A stretch of DNA of 7,424 nucleotides from NCBI GenBank assembly GCA_041594355.1, contig JBFHMM010000200.1:1-7424 (forward strand). The letters run 5' to 3'. Below, piece by piece: positions 1 through 5,502 of this stretch. This DNA is from JAIUZI01 sp041594355. GTDB lineage: Bacteria > Pseudomonadota > Alphaproteobacteria > Rhodobacterales > Rhodobacteraceae. Every line of letters begins with the position of its first letter. Position 1 is the first letter of the stretch. The notes below the pieces were generated by a model, which was given only the letters and a program-made list of their open reading frames with translations, was not told the origin of the DNA and did no database searches. Both the position numbers and the translations under genes were made by a program.

Positions 1-47
1 AGTCCCAGAAAAACGGCCAAGGCAAGAAAAAGCGCGGCGGTACCCAT
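1..47 (-). CDS. Partial N-terminus of a possible membrane or exported protein
   Basis: On the minus strand an ATG at 47-45 opens a frame reading MGTAALFLALAVFLG and running off the window edge. It is a strongly hydrophobic start such as a signal peptide or first membrane helix. A GGGGA ribosome-binding-like motif (complement of 54-58) lies 6 nt before the ATG, which favours this reading, and it would make the gene divergent from lon. The competing reading is the last 22 codons of a plus-strand gene ending at TAA 69-71, with a Lys/Arg/Gly-rich tail (GQGKKKRGG). The two frames are exact mirror registers, so one is a shadow of the other. The plus frame uses slightly more G/C-ending codons. The family cannot be recognised from 15 residues. 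Confidence 0.4.
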   Translation of the reverse strand, partial: MGTAALFLALAVFLG

Positions 48-286
48 ATCAAATCCCCGATTAACGAATAATTTGCACGATAATGGTTTTGAGGTCGGCG
101 GAGCAAGAGGCTGTGTGCGGTTTCGAGCACGGGAATGGGCAGAATATGCGACTGTCCTTACCCTGGCGACAATAAAGCGGGCGACATGCTTTTGTCGCGG
201 TATTGGCAACGGGGCAAAACCCATTTGACCGCTTGCGGTTTCCCGGCCCAACCGCCATTCTGAGAGCCAATCGAGACAGGTGGGAT
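48..286. other. Gene-free upstream region
   Basis: I see no convincing gene between the edge gene and the lon promoter. There is an inverted pair GCGACAA (166-172) and TTGTCGC (192-198) with a 19-nt spacer, and a TTGACC hexamer at 225-230 with no good -10 partner. If the edge gene is really on the minus strand, its promoter should also be here. Confidence 0.4.
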
Positions 287-316
287 GTTGAAATCGGCGG
301 CGATAAGCCCCATTTT
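287..316 (+). promoter_or_regulatory. Sigma-32 (RpoH) heat-shock promoter of lon
   Basis: GTTGAAA (287-293) is followed after a 14-nt spacer by CCCCATTTT (308-316). The known sigma-32 consensus is CTTGAAA, 11-16 nt, CCCCATNT, so the -35 matches in 6 of 7 positions and the -10 is essentially perfect. The inferred transcript start is about 321-323, giving a leader of roughly 70 nt. lon is a classical heat-shock regulon member, so position and target gene agree. Confidence 0.75.
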
Positions 317-393
317 ACCCCTCCGAGAGTGGAGATGGCCCACGGTTGCCTGTTCAGGGACCCGCGCCATCTTGCCAAACACAAGGAAATAGC

Positions 394-2805
394 ATGCAAG
401 AGCCCCTCAACTCCTCCTATCCGGTCCTGCCGCTGCGCGATATCGTAGTGTTCCCGCACATGATCGTGCCGCTGTTCGTGGGCCGCGAAAAATCCGTCCG
501 GGCGCTGGAAGAGGTCATGGCGGATGACAAGCAGATCCTGCTGTCGAGCCAGATCGACGCCTCGGTCGACGATCCCGAAGCCGACGGGATCTATAAGGCT
601 GGCGTGCTGGCCAACGTTCTGCAGTTGCTGAAGCTGCCCGACGGCACCGTCAAGGTGCTGGTGGAAGGTGTTGCGCGGGTGCGGATCACCGAGTTTCTGG
701 ACAATGACAGTTTCTTTGAGGCGCGCGCCGAGTATCTGACCGAGATACCGGGCGATGTGACCACCACCGAGGCGCTGCTGCGCACGGTGGGCGACGAATT
801 CGAGCGCTATTCCAAGGTGCGCAAGAACATTCCCGAAGAGGCGCTGGCGGCGGTGGGGGAATCCACCGAACCGGCAAAGCTGGCCGATCTGGTTGCCGGC
901 CATCTGGGCATCGAGGTCGAGCAGAAGCAGGACCTGCTGGAGACGCTGAGCGTGAGCGAGCGGCTGGAGAAGGTTTACGGCCTGATGCAGGGCGAGATGA
1001 GCGTTCTGCAGGTCGAGAAGAAGATCAAGACCCGCGTCAAGAGCCAGATGGAAAAGACCCAGCGCGAATATTACCTGAATGAGCAGATGAAGGCCATTCA
1101 GAAGGAGCTGGGCGATGGCGAGGACGGCGAGGGCGAGGTTGCCGAGCTGGAAGCCAAGATCGCCGAGACCAAGCTGAGCAAGGAGGCGCGCGAGAAGGCC
1201 GAGGCCGAGCTGAAAAAGCTCAAGAACATGTCGCCGATGAGCGCCGAGGCCACGGTGGTGCGCAACTATCTCGACTGGATGCTGTCGATCCCGTGGGGCA
1301 CGAAATCCCGCGTGAAAAAGGACTTGGGCCGCGCGCAGAAGATCCTGGACGCCGATCACTATGGGTTGGAGAAGGTCAAGGAACGCATCGTCGAATACCT
1401 GGCTGTGCAGCAGCGGTCGAAAAAGATGAAAGGCCCGATCATGTGCCTGGTCGGCCCGCCGGGTGTGGGCAAGACCTCGCTGGGTAAATCGGTGGCGCGG
1501 GCCACGGGGCGCGAGTTCATCCGCATTAGTCTGGGTGGCGTGCGCGACGAATCCGAGATCCGCGGGCATCGGCGCACCTATATCGGCTCGATGCCGGGCA
1601 AGATCATCCAGGCACTGAAGAAGGCCAAGACAACCAATCCGCTGATCCTGCTCGATGAAATCGACAAGATGGGCCAGGATTTCCGGGGCGATCCGGCGTC
1701 GGCCATGCTGGAGGTGCTGGACCCGGAACAGAACAACACCTTCATGGATCACTATTTGGAGGTCGAATACGACCTGTCGAACGTGATGTTCCTGACCACG
1801 TCGAACAGCTACAACATGCCCGGGCCGCTGCTCGACCGGATGGAGATCATTCCGCTTGCCGGCTATACCGAGGATGAAAAGCGCGAGATCGCTAAGCAGC
1901 ACCTGATCGGCAAGCAGGTCAAGAACCACGGGCTGAAGGCCAAGGAATTCGAGCTGACCGACGCGGCGCTGACCGACATCATCCGGCTTTATACGCGCGA
2001 AGCCGGTGTCCGGAACCTTGAGCGCGAGATCGCCAAAGTAGCGCGGAAGTCGCTGACCAAGATCATCAAGAAGGAAACCGACAGCGTCACGGTGACGCCC
2101 GACAACCTGGGTGATTTCCTGGGTGTGCAGAAGTTCCGCTATGGTCTGGCCGAGGAAAAGGACCAGATCGGTGTCGTGACCGGGTTGGCCTATACCAGCG
2201 TTGGTGGCGAGCTGCTGAACATCGAGGCGCTGCGGCTGCCGGGCAAGGGCCGGATGAAGACCACCGGCAAGCTGGGCGACGTGATGAAGGAATCGATCGA
2301 TGCGGCATCTAGCTATGTCCGCTCGATCAGCCCGCAACTGGGCATCAAGCCGCCGCGGTTCGAGCGTTGGGACATCCACGTGCATGTGCCCGAGGGGGCG
2401 ACGCCCAAGGACGGTCCGAGCGCGGGTCTGGCGATGGTGACCTCGATCGTGTCGGTGCTGACGCAGATCCCGGTGCGCAAGGACATCGCCATGACCGGCG
2501 AGGTCACCCTGCGCGGCAATGCGTTGGCGATCGGCGGGCTGAAGGAAAAGCTGCTGGCGGCGCTGCGCGGCGGTATCACCACGGTGCTGATCCCGCAGGA
2601 GAACGAGAAGGACCTGCCGGAGATACCCGACAACGTGAAGGAAGGGCTGACCATCATCCCGGTCAGCCATGTTTCAGAGGTTCTGAAACATGCGCTGGTG
2701 CGCCAGCCGGAACCGGTTGAGTGGGACGAGGCCGCCGAGGAAGAGGCGGCGGCGGCCCGCGCGGCCATCGGTGGCGGCGACGGGGCTGCGGCCATCGCAC
2801 ACTGA
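394..2805 (+). CDS. lon: ATP-dependent protease Lon
   Basis: Lon is a cytoplasmic homo-oligomeric AAA+ serine protease that unfolds and degrades misfolded and regulatory proteins. This copy is intact, 803 residues, close to the usual ~800. In order: N-terminal substrate-binding domain (about 10-200, starting with PVLPLRDIVVFPHM), a charged coiled coil (about 190-300) with an acidic GDGEDGEGE stretch at 240-248, the AAA+ module with Walker A GPPGVGKT (354-361, Lys360) and Walker B LILLDEID (417-424), and the protease domain with catalytic Ser676 in DGPSAG and Lys719 in GGLKEK. The C-terminus is an Ala/Glu-rich tail. The ATG at 394 is chosen because AAGGAA (383-388) sits 5 nt upstream and the protein then starts like other Lons; the in-frame ATG at 346 lacks this. 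It is preceded by a sigma-32-type promoter and followed by a hairpin terminator. Confidence 0.98.
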   Translation: MQEPLNSSYPVLPLRDIVVFPHMIVPLFVGREKSVRALEEVMADDKQILLSSQIDASVDDPEADGIYKAGVLANVLQLLKLPDGTVKVLVEGVARVRITEFLDNDSFFEARAEYLTEIPGDVTTTEALLRTVGDEFERYSKVRKNIPEEALAAVGESTEPAKLADLVAGHLGIEVEQKQDLLETLSVSERLEKVYGLMQGEMSVLQVEKKIKTRVKSQMEKTQREYYLNEQMKAIQKELGDGEDGEGEVAELEAKIAETKLSKEAREKAEAELKKLKNMSPMSAEATVVRNYLDWMLSIPWGTKSRVKKDLGRAQKILDADHYGLEKVKERIVEYLAVQQRSKKMKGPIMCLVGPPGVGKTSLGKSVARATGREFIRISLGGVRDESEIRGHRRTYIGSMPGKIIQALKKAKTTNPLILLDEIDKMGQDFRGDPASAMLEVLDPEQNNTFMDHYLEVEYDLSNVMFLTTSNSYNMPGPLLDRMEIIPLAGYTEDEKREIAKQHLIGKQVKNHGLKAKEFELTDAALTDIIRLYTREAGVRNLEREIAKVARKSLTKIIKKETDSVTVTPDNLGDFLGVQKFRYGLAEEKDQIGVVTGLAYTSVGGELLNIEALRLPGKGRMKTTGKLGDVMKESIDAASSYVRSISPQLGIKPPRFERWDIHVHVPEGATPKDGPSAGLAMVTSIVSVLTQIPVRKDIAMTGEVTLRGNALAIGGLKEKLLAALRGGITTVLIPQENEKDLPEIPDNVKEGLTIIPVSHVSEVLKHALVRQPEPVEWDEAAEEEAAAARAAIGGGDGAAAIAH

Positions 2806-2829
2806 TCGCGTTTGACGGACCGAATGCAG

Positions 2830-2859
2830 CGGGGCGGGGGGATGTCCTCCGCCCCGTTT
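2830..2859 (+). terminator. Intrinsic terminator after lon
   Basis: About 25 nt after the lon stop, CGGGGCGG (2830-2837) pairs perfectly with CCGCCCCG (2849-2856). The stem continues inward through 2838-2840 and 2846-2848, with one G-T pair, to a 5-nt loop. It is followed by TTTGCCTTTG, a short T-rich tail. This separates lon from the HU-like gene, which therefore probably has its own promoter. Confidence 0.7.
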
Positions 2860-2906
2860 GCCTTTGCCGGATCCGGTGGCAAGGGTGGGCCGGACTGCAC
2901 CAGATA

Positions 2907-2937
2907 TTGACGTTTGCCGGCAAATACTGCGTAAATC
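2907..2937 (+). promoter_or_regulatory. Candidate promoter of the HU-like gene with palindromic operator
   Basis: TTGACG (2907-2912) is a good -35; the -10 is weak (GTAAAT at 2931-2936, 18-nt spacer). Between them lies a perfect 12-bp palindrome TTTGCCGGCAAA (2913-2924), where a repressor would occlude polymerase. The -35 and the palindrome are seen directly; their use is inferred. Confidence 0.35.
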
Positions 2938-3006
2938 TGTCCACATCAGTGGAAATTCGGCCTGAAACCGGCTATGGTCGGGCGAGGCAGACAACAGGGG
3001 GCCATA

Positions 3007-3480
3007 ATGGCTACGAGCAGGAAGACGTCGACGTCAACAAGCAAGAGCGCGCCCAAAACGGCCAGCGCCGCGAAGAAGGTGGTGCCGGAGACCGAGGATA
3101 TCACGACCGAGGATGTCGTGCTGGCGGGGCCGGCAACGCCCAAGGTGGTGACGGTAAGCGAACCGGTGGTCGCCGAGCCGGACATGAAGAAGAAAGAGTT
3201 GATCGACCTCGTGGTCGAACGCTCGGACATCAAGAAGAAATTCGCCAAGCCGGTGGTCGAGGCCATGCTGGCGGTGTTGGGCGAGACCATCGCCGAGGGC
3301 CGCGAGCTGAACCTGCAGCCGCTGGGCAAGCTGCGCATCAACCGCGCCGAAGAGAAAAGCAATGGCCGGGTGATCGTCTGCAAGATCCGGCAGAGCCTGT
3401 CCGCGCAGGGCGATGATGGCGACGACGACGATGGCGGTCCGCAGGAGGACGGCCAGGGCCCCGCCGATGCCGCGGCGTGA
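3007..3480 (+). CDS. HU/IHF-family DNA-binding protein with basic and acidic tails
   Basis: A 157-residue protein built around an HU-type core (about 60-131): MKKKELIDLVVER, then a helix containing VVEAMLAVLGETIAEG, then LNLQPLGKLRINRAEE, which corresponds to the HU beta saddle. HU/IHF proteins are dimeric nucleoid proteins that bend DNA. This one departs from the roughly 90-residue family norm. It has a Lys/Ser/Thr/Ala-rich N-terminal tail (2-30) and an acidic C-terminal tail (GDDGDDDDGG, 135-144). The long beta arm with its GRNP intercalation motif is replaced by a short EEKSNGRV, and the usual last helix (KALKDAV type) is missing. ATG 3007 is preferred over 2974 because AGGGGG (2996-3001) is 5 nt upstream. 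The position after lon matches the known lon-HU order, but DNA binding by so reduced a core is inferred. Confidence 0.88.
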   Translation: MATSRKTSTSTSKSAPKTASAAKKVVPETEDITTEDVVLAGPATPKVVTVSEPVVAEPDMKKKELIDLVVERSDIKKKFAKPVVEAMLAVLGETIAEGRELNLQPLGKLRINRAEEKSNGRVIVCKIRQSLSAQGDDGDDDDGGPQEDGQGPADAAA

Positions 3481-3545
3481 GCGCGGCATGGCGTCGGATA
3501 TGATAGCGGGACCGGCGGAGAGAAGAAAAATCCCCGCCTTAGCTC

Positions 3546-3573
3546 TTGCACGCCGCCGCAGCATTGGTTAAAT
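3546..3573 (+). promoter_or_regulatory. Possible tRNA-Val promoter
   Basis: TTGCAC (3546-3551) and TTAAAT (3568-3573) are separated by 16 nt, with the -10 about 11 nt before the tRNA. The -10 matches TATAAT in 4 of 6 positions; the -35 matches only in its TTG. Placement is right for a tRNA promoter, the match is modest. Confidence 0.4.
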
Positions 3574-3584
3574 CCCGGCGAAAT

Positions 3585-3659
3585 GGGTGATTAGCTCAGT
3601 GGTAGAGCGCTTCGTTCACATCGAAGATGTCAGGAGTTCAAATCTCTTATCACCCACCA
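3585..3659 (+). tRNA. tRNA-Val(CAC), CCA encoded
   Basis: A full cloverleaf can be drawn. Acceptor GGGTGAT pairs with ATCACCC (3649-3655), the D arm is GCTC/GAGC, the anticodon stem CTTCG/CGAAG encloses the loop TTCACAT with anticodon CAC at 3617-3619, the variable loop is 5 nt (ATGTC), and the T arm AGGAG/CTCTT encloses TTCAAAT. Discriminator A3656 is followed by genomic CCA (3657-3659). CAC decodes GTG valine codons, which are frequent in lon here. No second copy of its 3' end is visible downstream. Confidence 0.97.
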
Positions 3660-3815
3660 CCTCTCCGTTCTTTTAAGGTATTCAAGATAGGCGAAAAAAC
3701 TTCGACCTGTTTTAGAATGAGTTTCGCGCAGCCAAAAATGGGTAGCAGGCGGGGTCGCATCGAAGACACTCCGAAGGGGTGCAGGGCGGGGCCTGTCAGG
3801 GACAATTTCGGCCCT

Positions 3816-3941
3816 TCAATCGTCTTCCATGTCGTCGTCTTCCTCGGACCCTTCGGTTTCTTCTGAAACGGGCTTGGGAGCGGGCCGCCGATACCGGGCG
3901 GCAAGCGGGCGTCCGCGCGGCGGCACAGGGCAGAAATGCTC
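3816..3941 (-). pseudogene. C-terminal scrap of a minus-strand gene, possibly YacG-like
   Basis: Reading the minus strand from about 3941 to the TGA at 3818-3816 gives FC..., then RYRRPAPKPVSEETEG and SEEDDDMEDD. This looks like a genuine acidic protein end. The pattern Phe-Cys, then basic residues, then RYR-PAP recalls the second half of the small zinc protein YacG (DNA gyrase inhibitor family: FCS.RC...DL.RW..G.YR.PA), but the expected second Cys and the DLxRW motif are absent in this frame, as if small deletions had shifted it. Upstream on the same strand the sequence becomes the antisense of an iolB fragment, so the gene is cut. The acidic tail is fairly convincing; the YacG identity is only a guess. 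Confidence 0.28.
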
Positions 3942-3967
3942 TCTTGGCCGCGCAGGCCCGCCGTGCC

Positions 3968-4252
3968 GAGGATGATTTCCAGCGCATCACCTATCTGGAA
4001 GAGACCTATTATCATCGCCTCAACCCTGCGAGGGGTTTCCGCATCCAGCGGGTTTAGACCGACGATGGCCCGCGCGATGAGACCATGACCGCGTCGGATG
4101 GAGATGTGGTCTGTGTGCCGCGCGGCCACCACCCCTGTGGTGCGCCCTATGGGTTCGAGATGAATTGACTCAACGTCGTGGTCGGGCCACGGCCCAAATG
4201 GCGTTTCGTCGTTGCGCCCGAGGTGGAATGGATCATGGAACGCGACGCGTGA
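3968..4252 (+). pseudogene. iolB: Broken iolB (5-deoxy-glucuronate isomerase) fragment
   Basis: One frame, interrupted by two stops, reads EDDFQRITYLEETYYHRLNP, then FRIQRV-stop-TDDG, then DGDVVCVPRGHHPCGAPYGF, EMN-stop-LNVVVGP and KWRF, ending at TGA 4250-4252. This is the C-terminal cupin part of IolB, which converts 5-deoxy-glucuronate to 2-deoxy-5-keto-gluconate in myo-inositol breakdown. TAG at 4055-4057 replaces a tyrosine codon of the usual RVYTDD, and AAT-TGA at 4163-4168 replaces the Tyr-Tyr of the usual EMYYLNV. The N-terminal half is missing. Traces of the SSYPPHRHD segment may lie just upstream (about 3940-3967) with small deletions. No start or ribosome site is present and no other iol gene is seen. 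Dead, with good family recognition. Confidence 0.82.
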
Positions 4253-4260
4253 TCCCGGAC

Positions 4261-4318
4261 CTCTGGCGTCGGCAAAACATAGTCTCATTTTGGCATAAGC
4301 CAGAGCGAGATGTTTTTT
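4261..4318 (+). terminator. Possible relic terminator behind iolB
   Basis: CTCTGGC (4261-4267) and GCCAGAG (4299-4305) are perfect 7-nt inverted arms. Inside them CAAAA (4273-4277) pairs with TTTTG (4288-4292). A T6 run follows at 4313-4318, 7 nt after the stem. It begins 8 nt after the iolB remnant stop, so it may be the old terminator of an iol transcript. The imperfect interior and spaced T run make this uncertain. Confidence 0.35.
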
Positions 4319-4368
4319 CAACCTCACGTCGTTGGTGCCAGCATCTTGACTTCCACGGGCCATCGGAT

Positions 4369-4780
4369 GGGTGTTGTTGCAGAACTCTGCCAGCGAAGGA
4401 TTCATATCACAAATCCACGCGGTTGGATGGGCGGCATGACGAAGTCCAAGCCCGCAAGCTGCCGTACGACAAACTGGTTCGATTACAACGTCGGGTTCAG
4501 GAAGCGCGGGTCGCTTCTGATCTGGCTGGACAGGGAGATGATCCCCGAGGGCGAAGAGATCGAACACCCGACCCCAGAGGGCGCCTATAACACCGACCGC
4601 TGTCACACCGCCATCATCGAGCGTCAGTCGGTCGCGATCATTCCGATCCGTCAAAACGGACGAAAGTGGAAGAAAGATCGCCCCGCCGTTTGAGCCCGCA
4701 ACGAAATCCTCCGGACCACCCGGCACTACGATACGGCATTCTGGAAGCGCTGGACCGGATACCATGCCCGAAGCCGGGTG
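4369..4780 (+). mobile_element. Truncated IS5-family insertion sequence remnant
   Basis: The left end appears retained. GGGTGTTGTTGCAGAACTC (4369-4387) resembles the GG..TTGTTGCA type of terminal repeat known for IS5-group elements, and a short leader runs to the transposase start at 4436. No matching right end (a GCAACAAC-type complement) is found downstream; recognisable element sequence stops near 4780. The element is about 0.4 kb, whereas intact relatives are about 0.8-1 kb. Confidence 0.65.
4436..4780 (+). pseudogene. IS5-family transposase, internally deleted and inactive
   Basis: ATG 4436 opens MTKSKPASCRTTNWFDYN, then KRGSLLIWLDREM, the normal N-terminus of this transposase group. 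At 4540/4541 it jumps in frame to IPEGEEI and then GAYNTDRCHTAIIERQ, VAIIPIRQNGRKWKK, a region that normally lies well over 100 residues later. A TGA at 4691-4693 interrupts it. The same frame continues with ARNEILRTTRHYD and FWKRWTGYHARSRV, then loses all similarity. The deletion removes the first catalytic Asp region, the usual DGAYDT Asp is Glu in EGAYNT, and the third acidic residue expected after YHARSR is gone. It cannot encode an active enzyme. Length is about 115 codons against roughly 270-330 in relatives. Confidence 0.85.
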
Positions 4781-4920
4781 ATAATCCCCGAATTTTCCGG
4801 GCGGATGAACGGTCGGATCACGCTCGTGTTCGGCCAGACCGCTGGCTCGAACGGTCTGTCGGAGCTGCGGGTATCGCGCTGTTCGTGCGATCAGTCCGGG
4901 GGCGCGGCGGGAAGTCAGGC
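4781..4920. other. Unassigned sequence between the IS remnant and the secreted-protein gene
   Basis: I read all six frames and recognise nothing. Plus-strand frames stay partly open but without a start, family motif or good ribosome site that would justify a gene. It may be further decayed sequence at the lost right end of the IS. Confidence 0.4.
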
Positions 4921-4971
4921 ATGTATATCAAAAGTCTATACGATGTGTCGCAAAAGTGTTACATATTCCAC
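4921..4971 (+). promoter_or_regulatory. AT-rich leader with direct and inverted repeats
   Basis: This 51-nt stretch is much richer in A/T than its surroundings. CAAAAGT occurs at 4929-4935 and again at 4951-4957, 22 nt apart (about two helix turns). GTATA (4923-4927) and TATAC (4937-4941) form a dyad. It lies directly in front of the small secreted-protein gene and probably contains its promoter; no clean -35/-10 pair can be fixed. Confidence 0.35.
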
Positions 4972-5277
4972 ATGAACCGTTTTGTCCCCATCCTGTTTTC
5001 AGGTCTTTGTGCCTGCCTGGCCGCGACCGGCTCAGAGGCGGTATCGCCGATTGCGGAGGTCATCTGTTCGCCGACCGGTGAGATGCACAGTAAACTGGAA
5101 CGGCAGTATGCCAGCCGCCGGGCGGCCACCGGCCTGCGGGGCCGCGAGCAGATCATGGAAGTCTGGACCGACCGGCGCGGCGACTGGACGCTGGTCATCA
5201 CCTATGCCAGCGGGACGTCCTGCATCGTTGCAATGGGAGAAGACTGGGCCAGCCTGCCGGAGAAAGACCCGGCCTGA
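4972..5277 (+). CDS. Small secreted protein of unknown function, two cysteines
   Basis: A 101-residue protein with a hydrophobic N-terminus (residues 4-19, PILFSGLCACLAATG) ending in SEA, a plausible signal peptidase I site at Ala23, so it is predicted to be periplasmic. The mature part has only two cysteines, Cys32 (EVICSP) and Cys84 (GTSCIVAMG), which could form a disulfide. The order 'E.W....GDWTLVITYASGTSCIVAMGE' resembles small uncharacterised exported proteins common in Rhodobacteraceae; I cannot give a function. ATG 4972 is chosen because the signal peptide starts there, although no clear Shine-Dalgarno precedes it. An in-frame ATG at 4921 has GGGAAG 6 nt upstream and would add 17 residues, including KCYIFH. 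It has no partner genes close by. Confidence 0.75.
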   Translation: MNRFVPILFSGLCACLAATGSEAVSPIAEVICSPTGEMHSKLERQYASRRAATGLRGREQIMEVWTDRRGDWTLVITYASGTSCIVAMGEDWASLPEKDPA

Positions 5278-5331
5278 CGCGCCCGGCGCGGACATGTACC
5301 GGGTCCAGTCGATCGTCCCTGGCTGGGGAAG

Positions 5332-5346
5332 GCGGCGTCGCGCCGC
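5332..5346 (+). other. Short perfect hairpin after the secreted-protein gene
   Basis: GCGGCG (5332-5337) and CGCCGC (5341-5346) are perfect arms around TCG, 55 nt after the stop. No T run follows, so it is at best a weak or Rho-assisted 3'-end structure. Confidence 0.3.
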
Positions 5347-5411
5347 AGGTCCGGTCGCAGTCGCGGCCGGGTGATATGCGGGCGGCCTCTCTTTGCGCCT
5401 GCGGAATACGG

Positions 5412-5454
5412 TCGGTCCCTGTGGTCGGTCCCTGTGGCCGGTCCCTGTGGCCGG
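5412..5454. repeat. Three tandem 13-bp repeats
   Basis: TCGGTCCCTGTGG occurs at 5412-5424 and 5425-5437, then CCGGTCCCTGTGG at 5438-5450, followed by a partial CCGG. The three copies differ only in the first base. They lie in the gene-free interval 5278-5502 between the secreted-protein gene and the 3' end of the cold-shock gene. Any role is unknown; copy number probably changes by slippage. Confidence 0.9.
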
Positions 5455-5461
5455 GCATGCG

Positions 5462-5492
5462 CGCGCCCCGGGGCGAACCCCGGAGCGGCGCG
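5462..5492 (-). terminator. Strong stem-loop downstream of the cold-shock gene
   Basis: CCGGGG (5468-5473) pairs with CCCCGG (5478-5483) around a 4-nt loop that reads TTCG on the minus strand. An outer stem CGCGCC/GGCGCG (5462-5467 and 5487-5492) continues it past a 3-nt bulge, 12 bp in all. It lies 11 nt beyond the csp stop. No T run follows on the minus strand, so it may stop transcription only weakly or mainly protect the mRNA 3' end. Confidence 0.5.
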
Positions 5493-5502
5493 GATTTAAA
5501 AA

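Noticed and set aside
61..75. CtrA-type site (TTAA-N7-TTAA)
   Set aside because: Only TTAA-N7-TTTG is present, with the second half poor, and no other support.
61..2670. An 869-codon open frame on the minus strand antisense to lon
   Set aside because: It lies fully opposite intact lon in the register where G/C-ending lon codons avoid stops. Its translation is Leu/His/Gln/Arg-rich without a fold. It is a shadow.
2946..3564. Long minus-strand frames opposite the HU-like gene
   Set aside because: They mirror an intact plus-strand gene with a good ribosome site and carry no family signature.
3585..3659. tRNA-Val as a prophage or island attachment site with a repeated 3' end
   Set aside because: I searched downstream by eye for a copy of the T arm and acceptor end and found none; only short CACC-type matches occur.
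4055..4168. Stops in the iolB frame as possible recoding
   Set aside because: One is TAG and one TGA, both at conserved tyrosines, no recoding signal is visible, and the N-terminal half is missing. Ordinary decay explains it.
3650..4765. A 371-codon minus-strand open frame spanning the decayed region
   Set aside because: It runs into the tRNA and antisense to both the iolB and IS5 remnants, whose plus-strand translations match families. It is a chance frame.
5412..5454. The 13-bp repeats as a CRISPR array
   Set aside because: The units abut directly without spacers, are far too short, and no cas genes are present.
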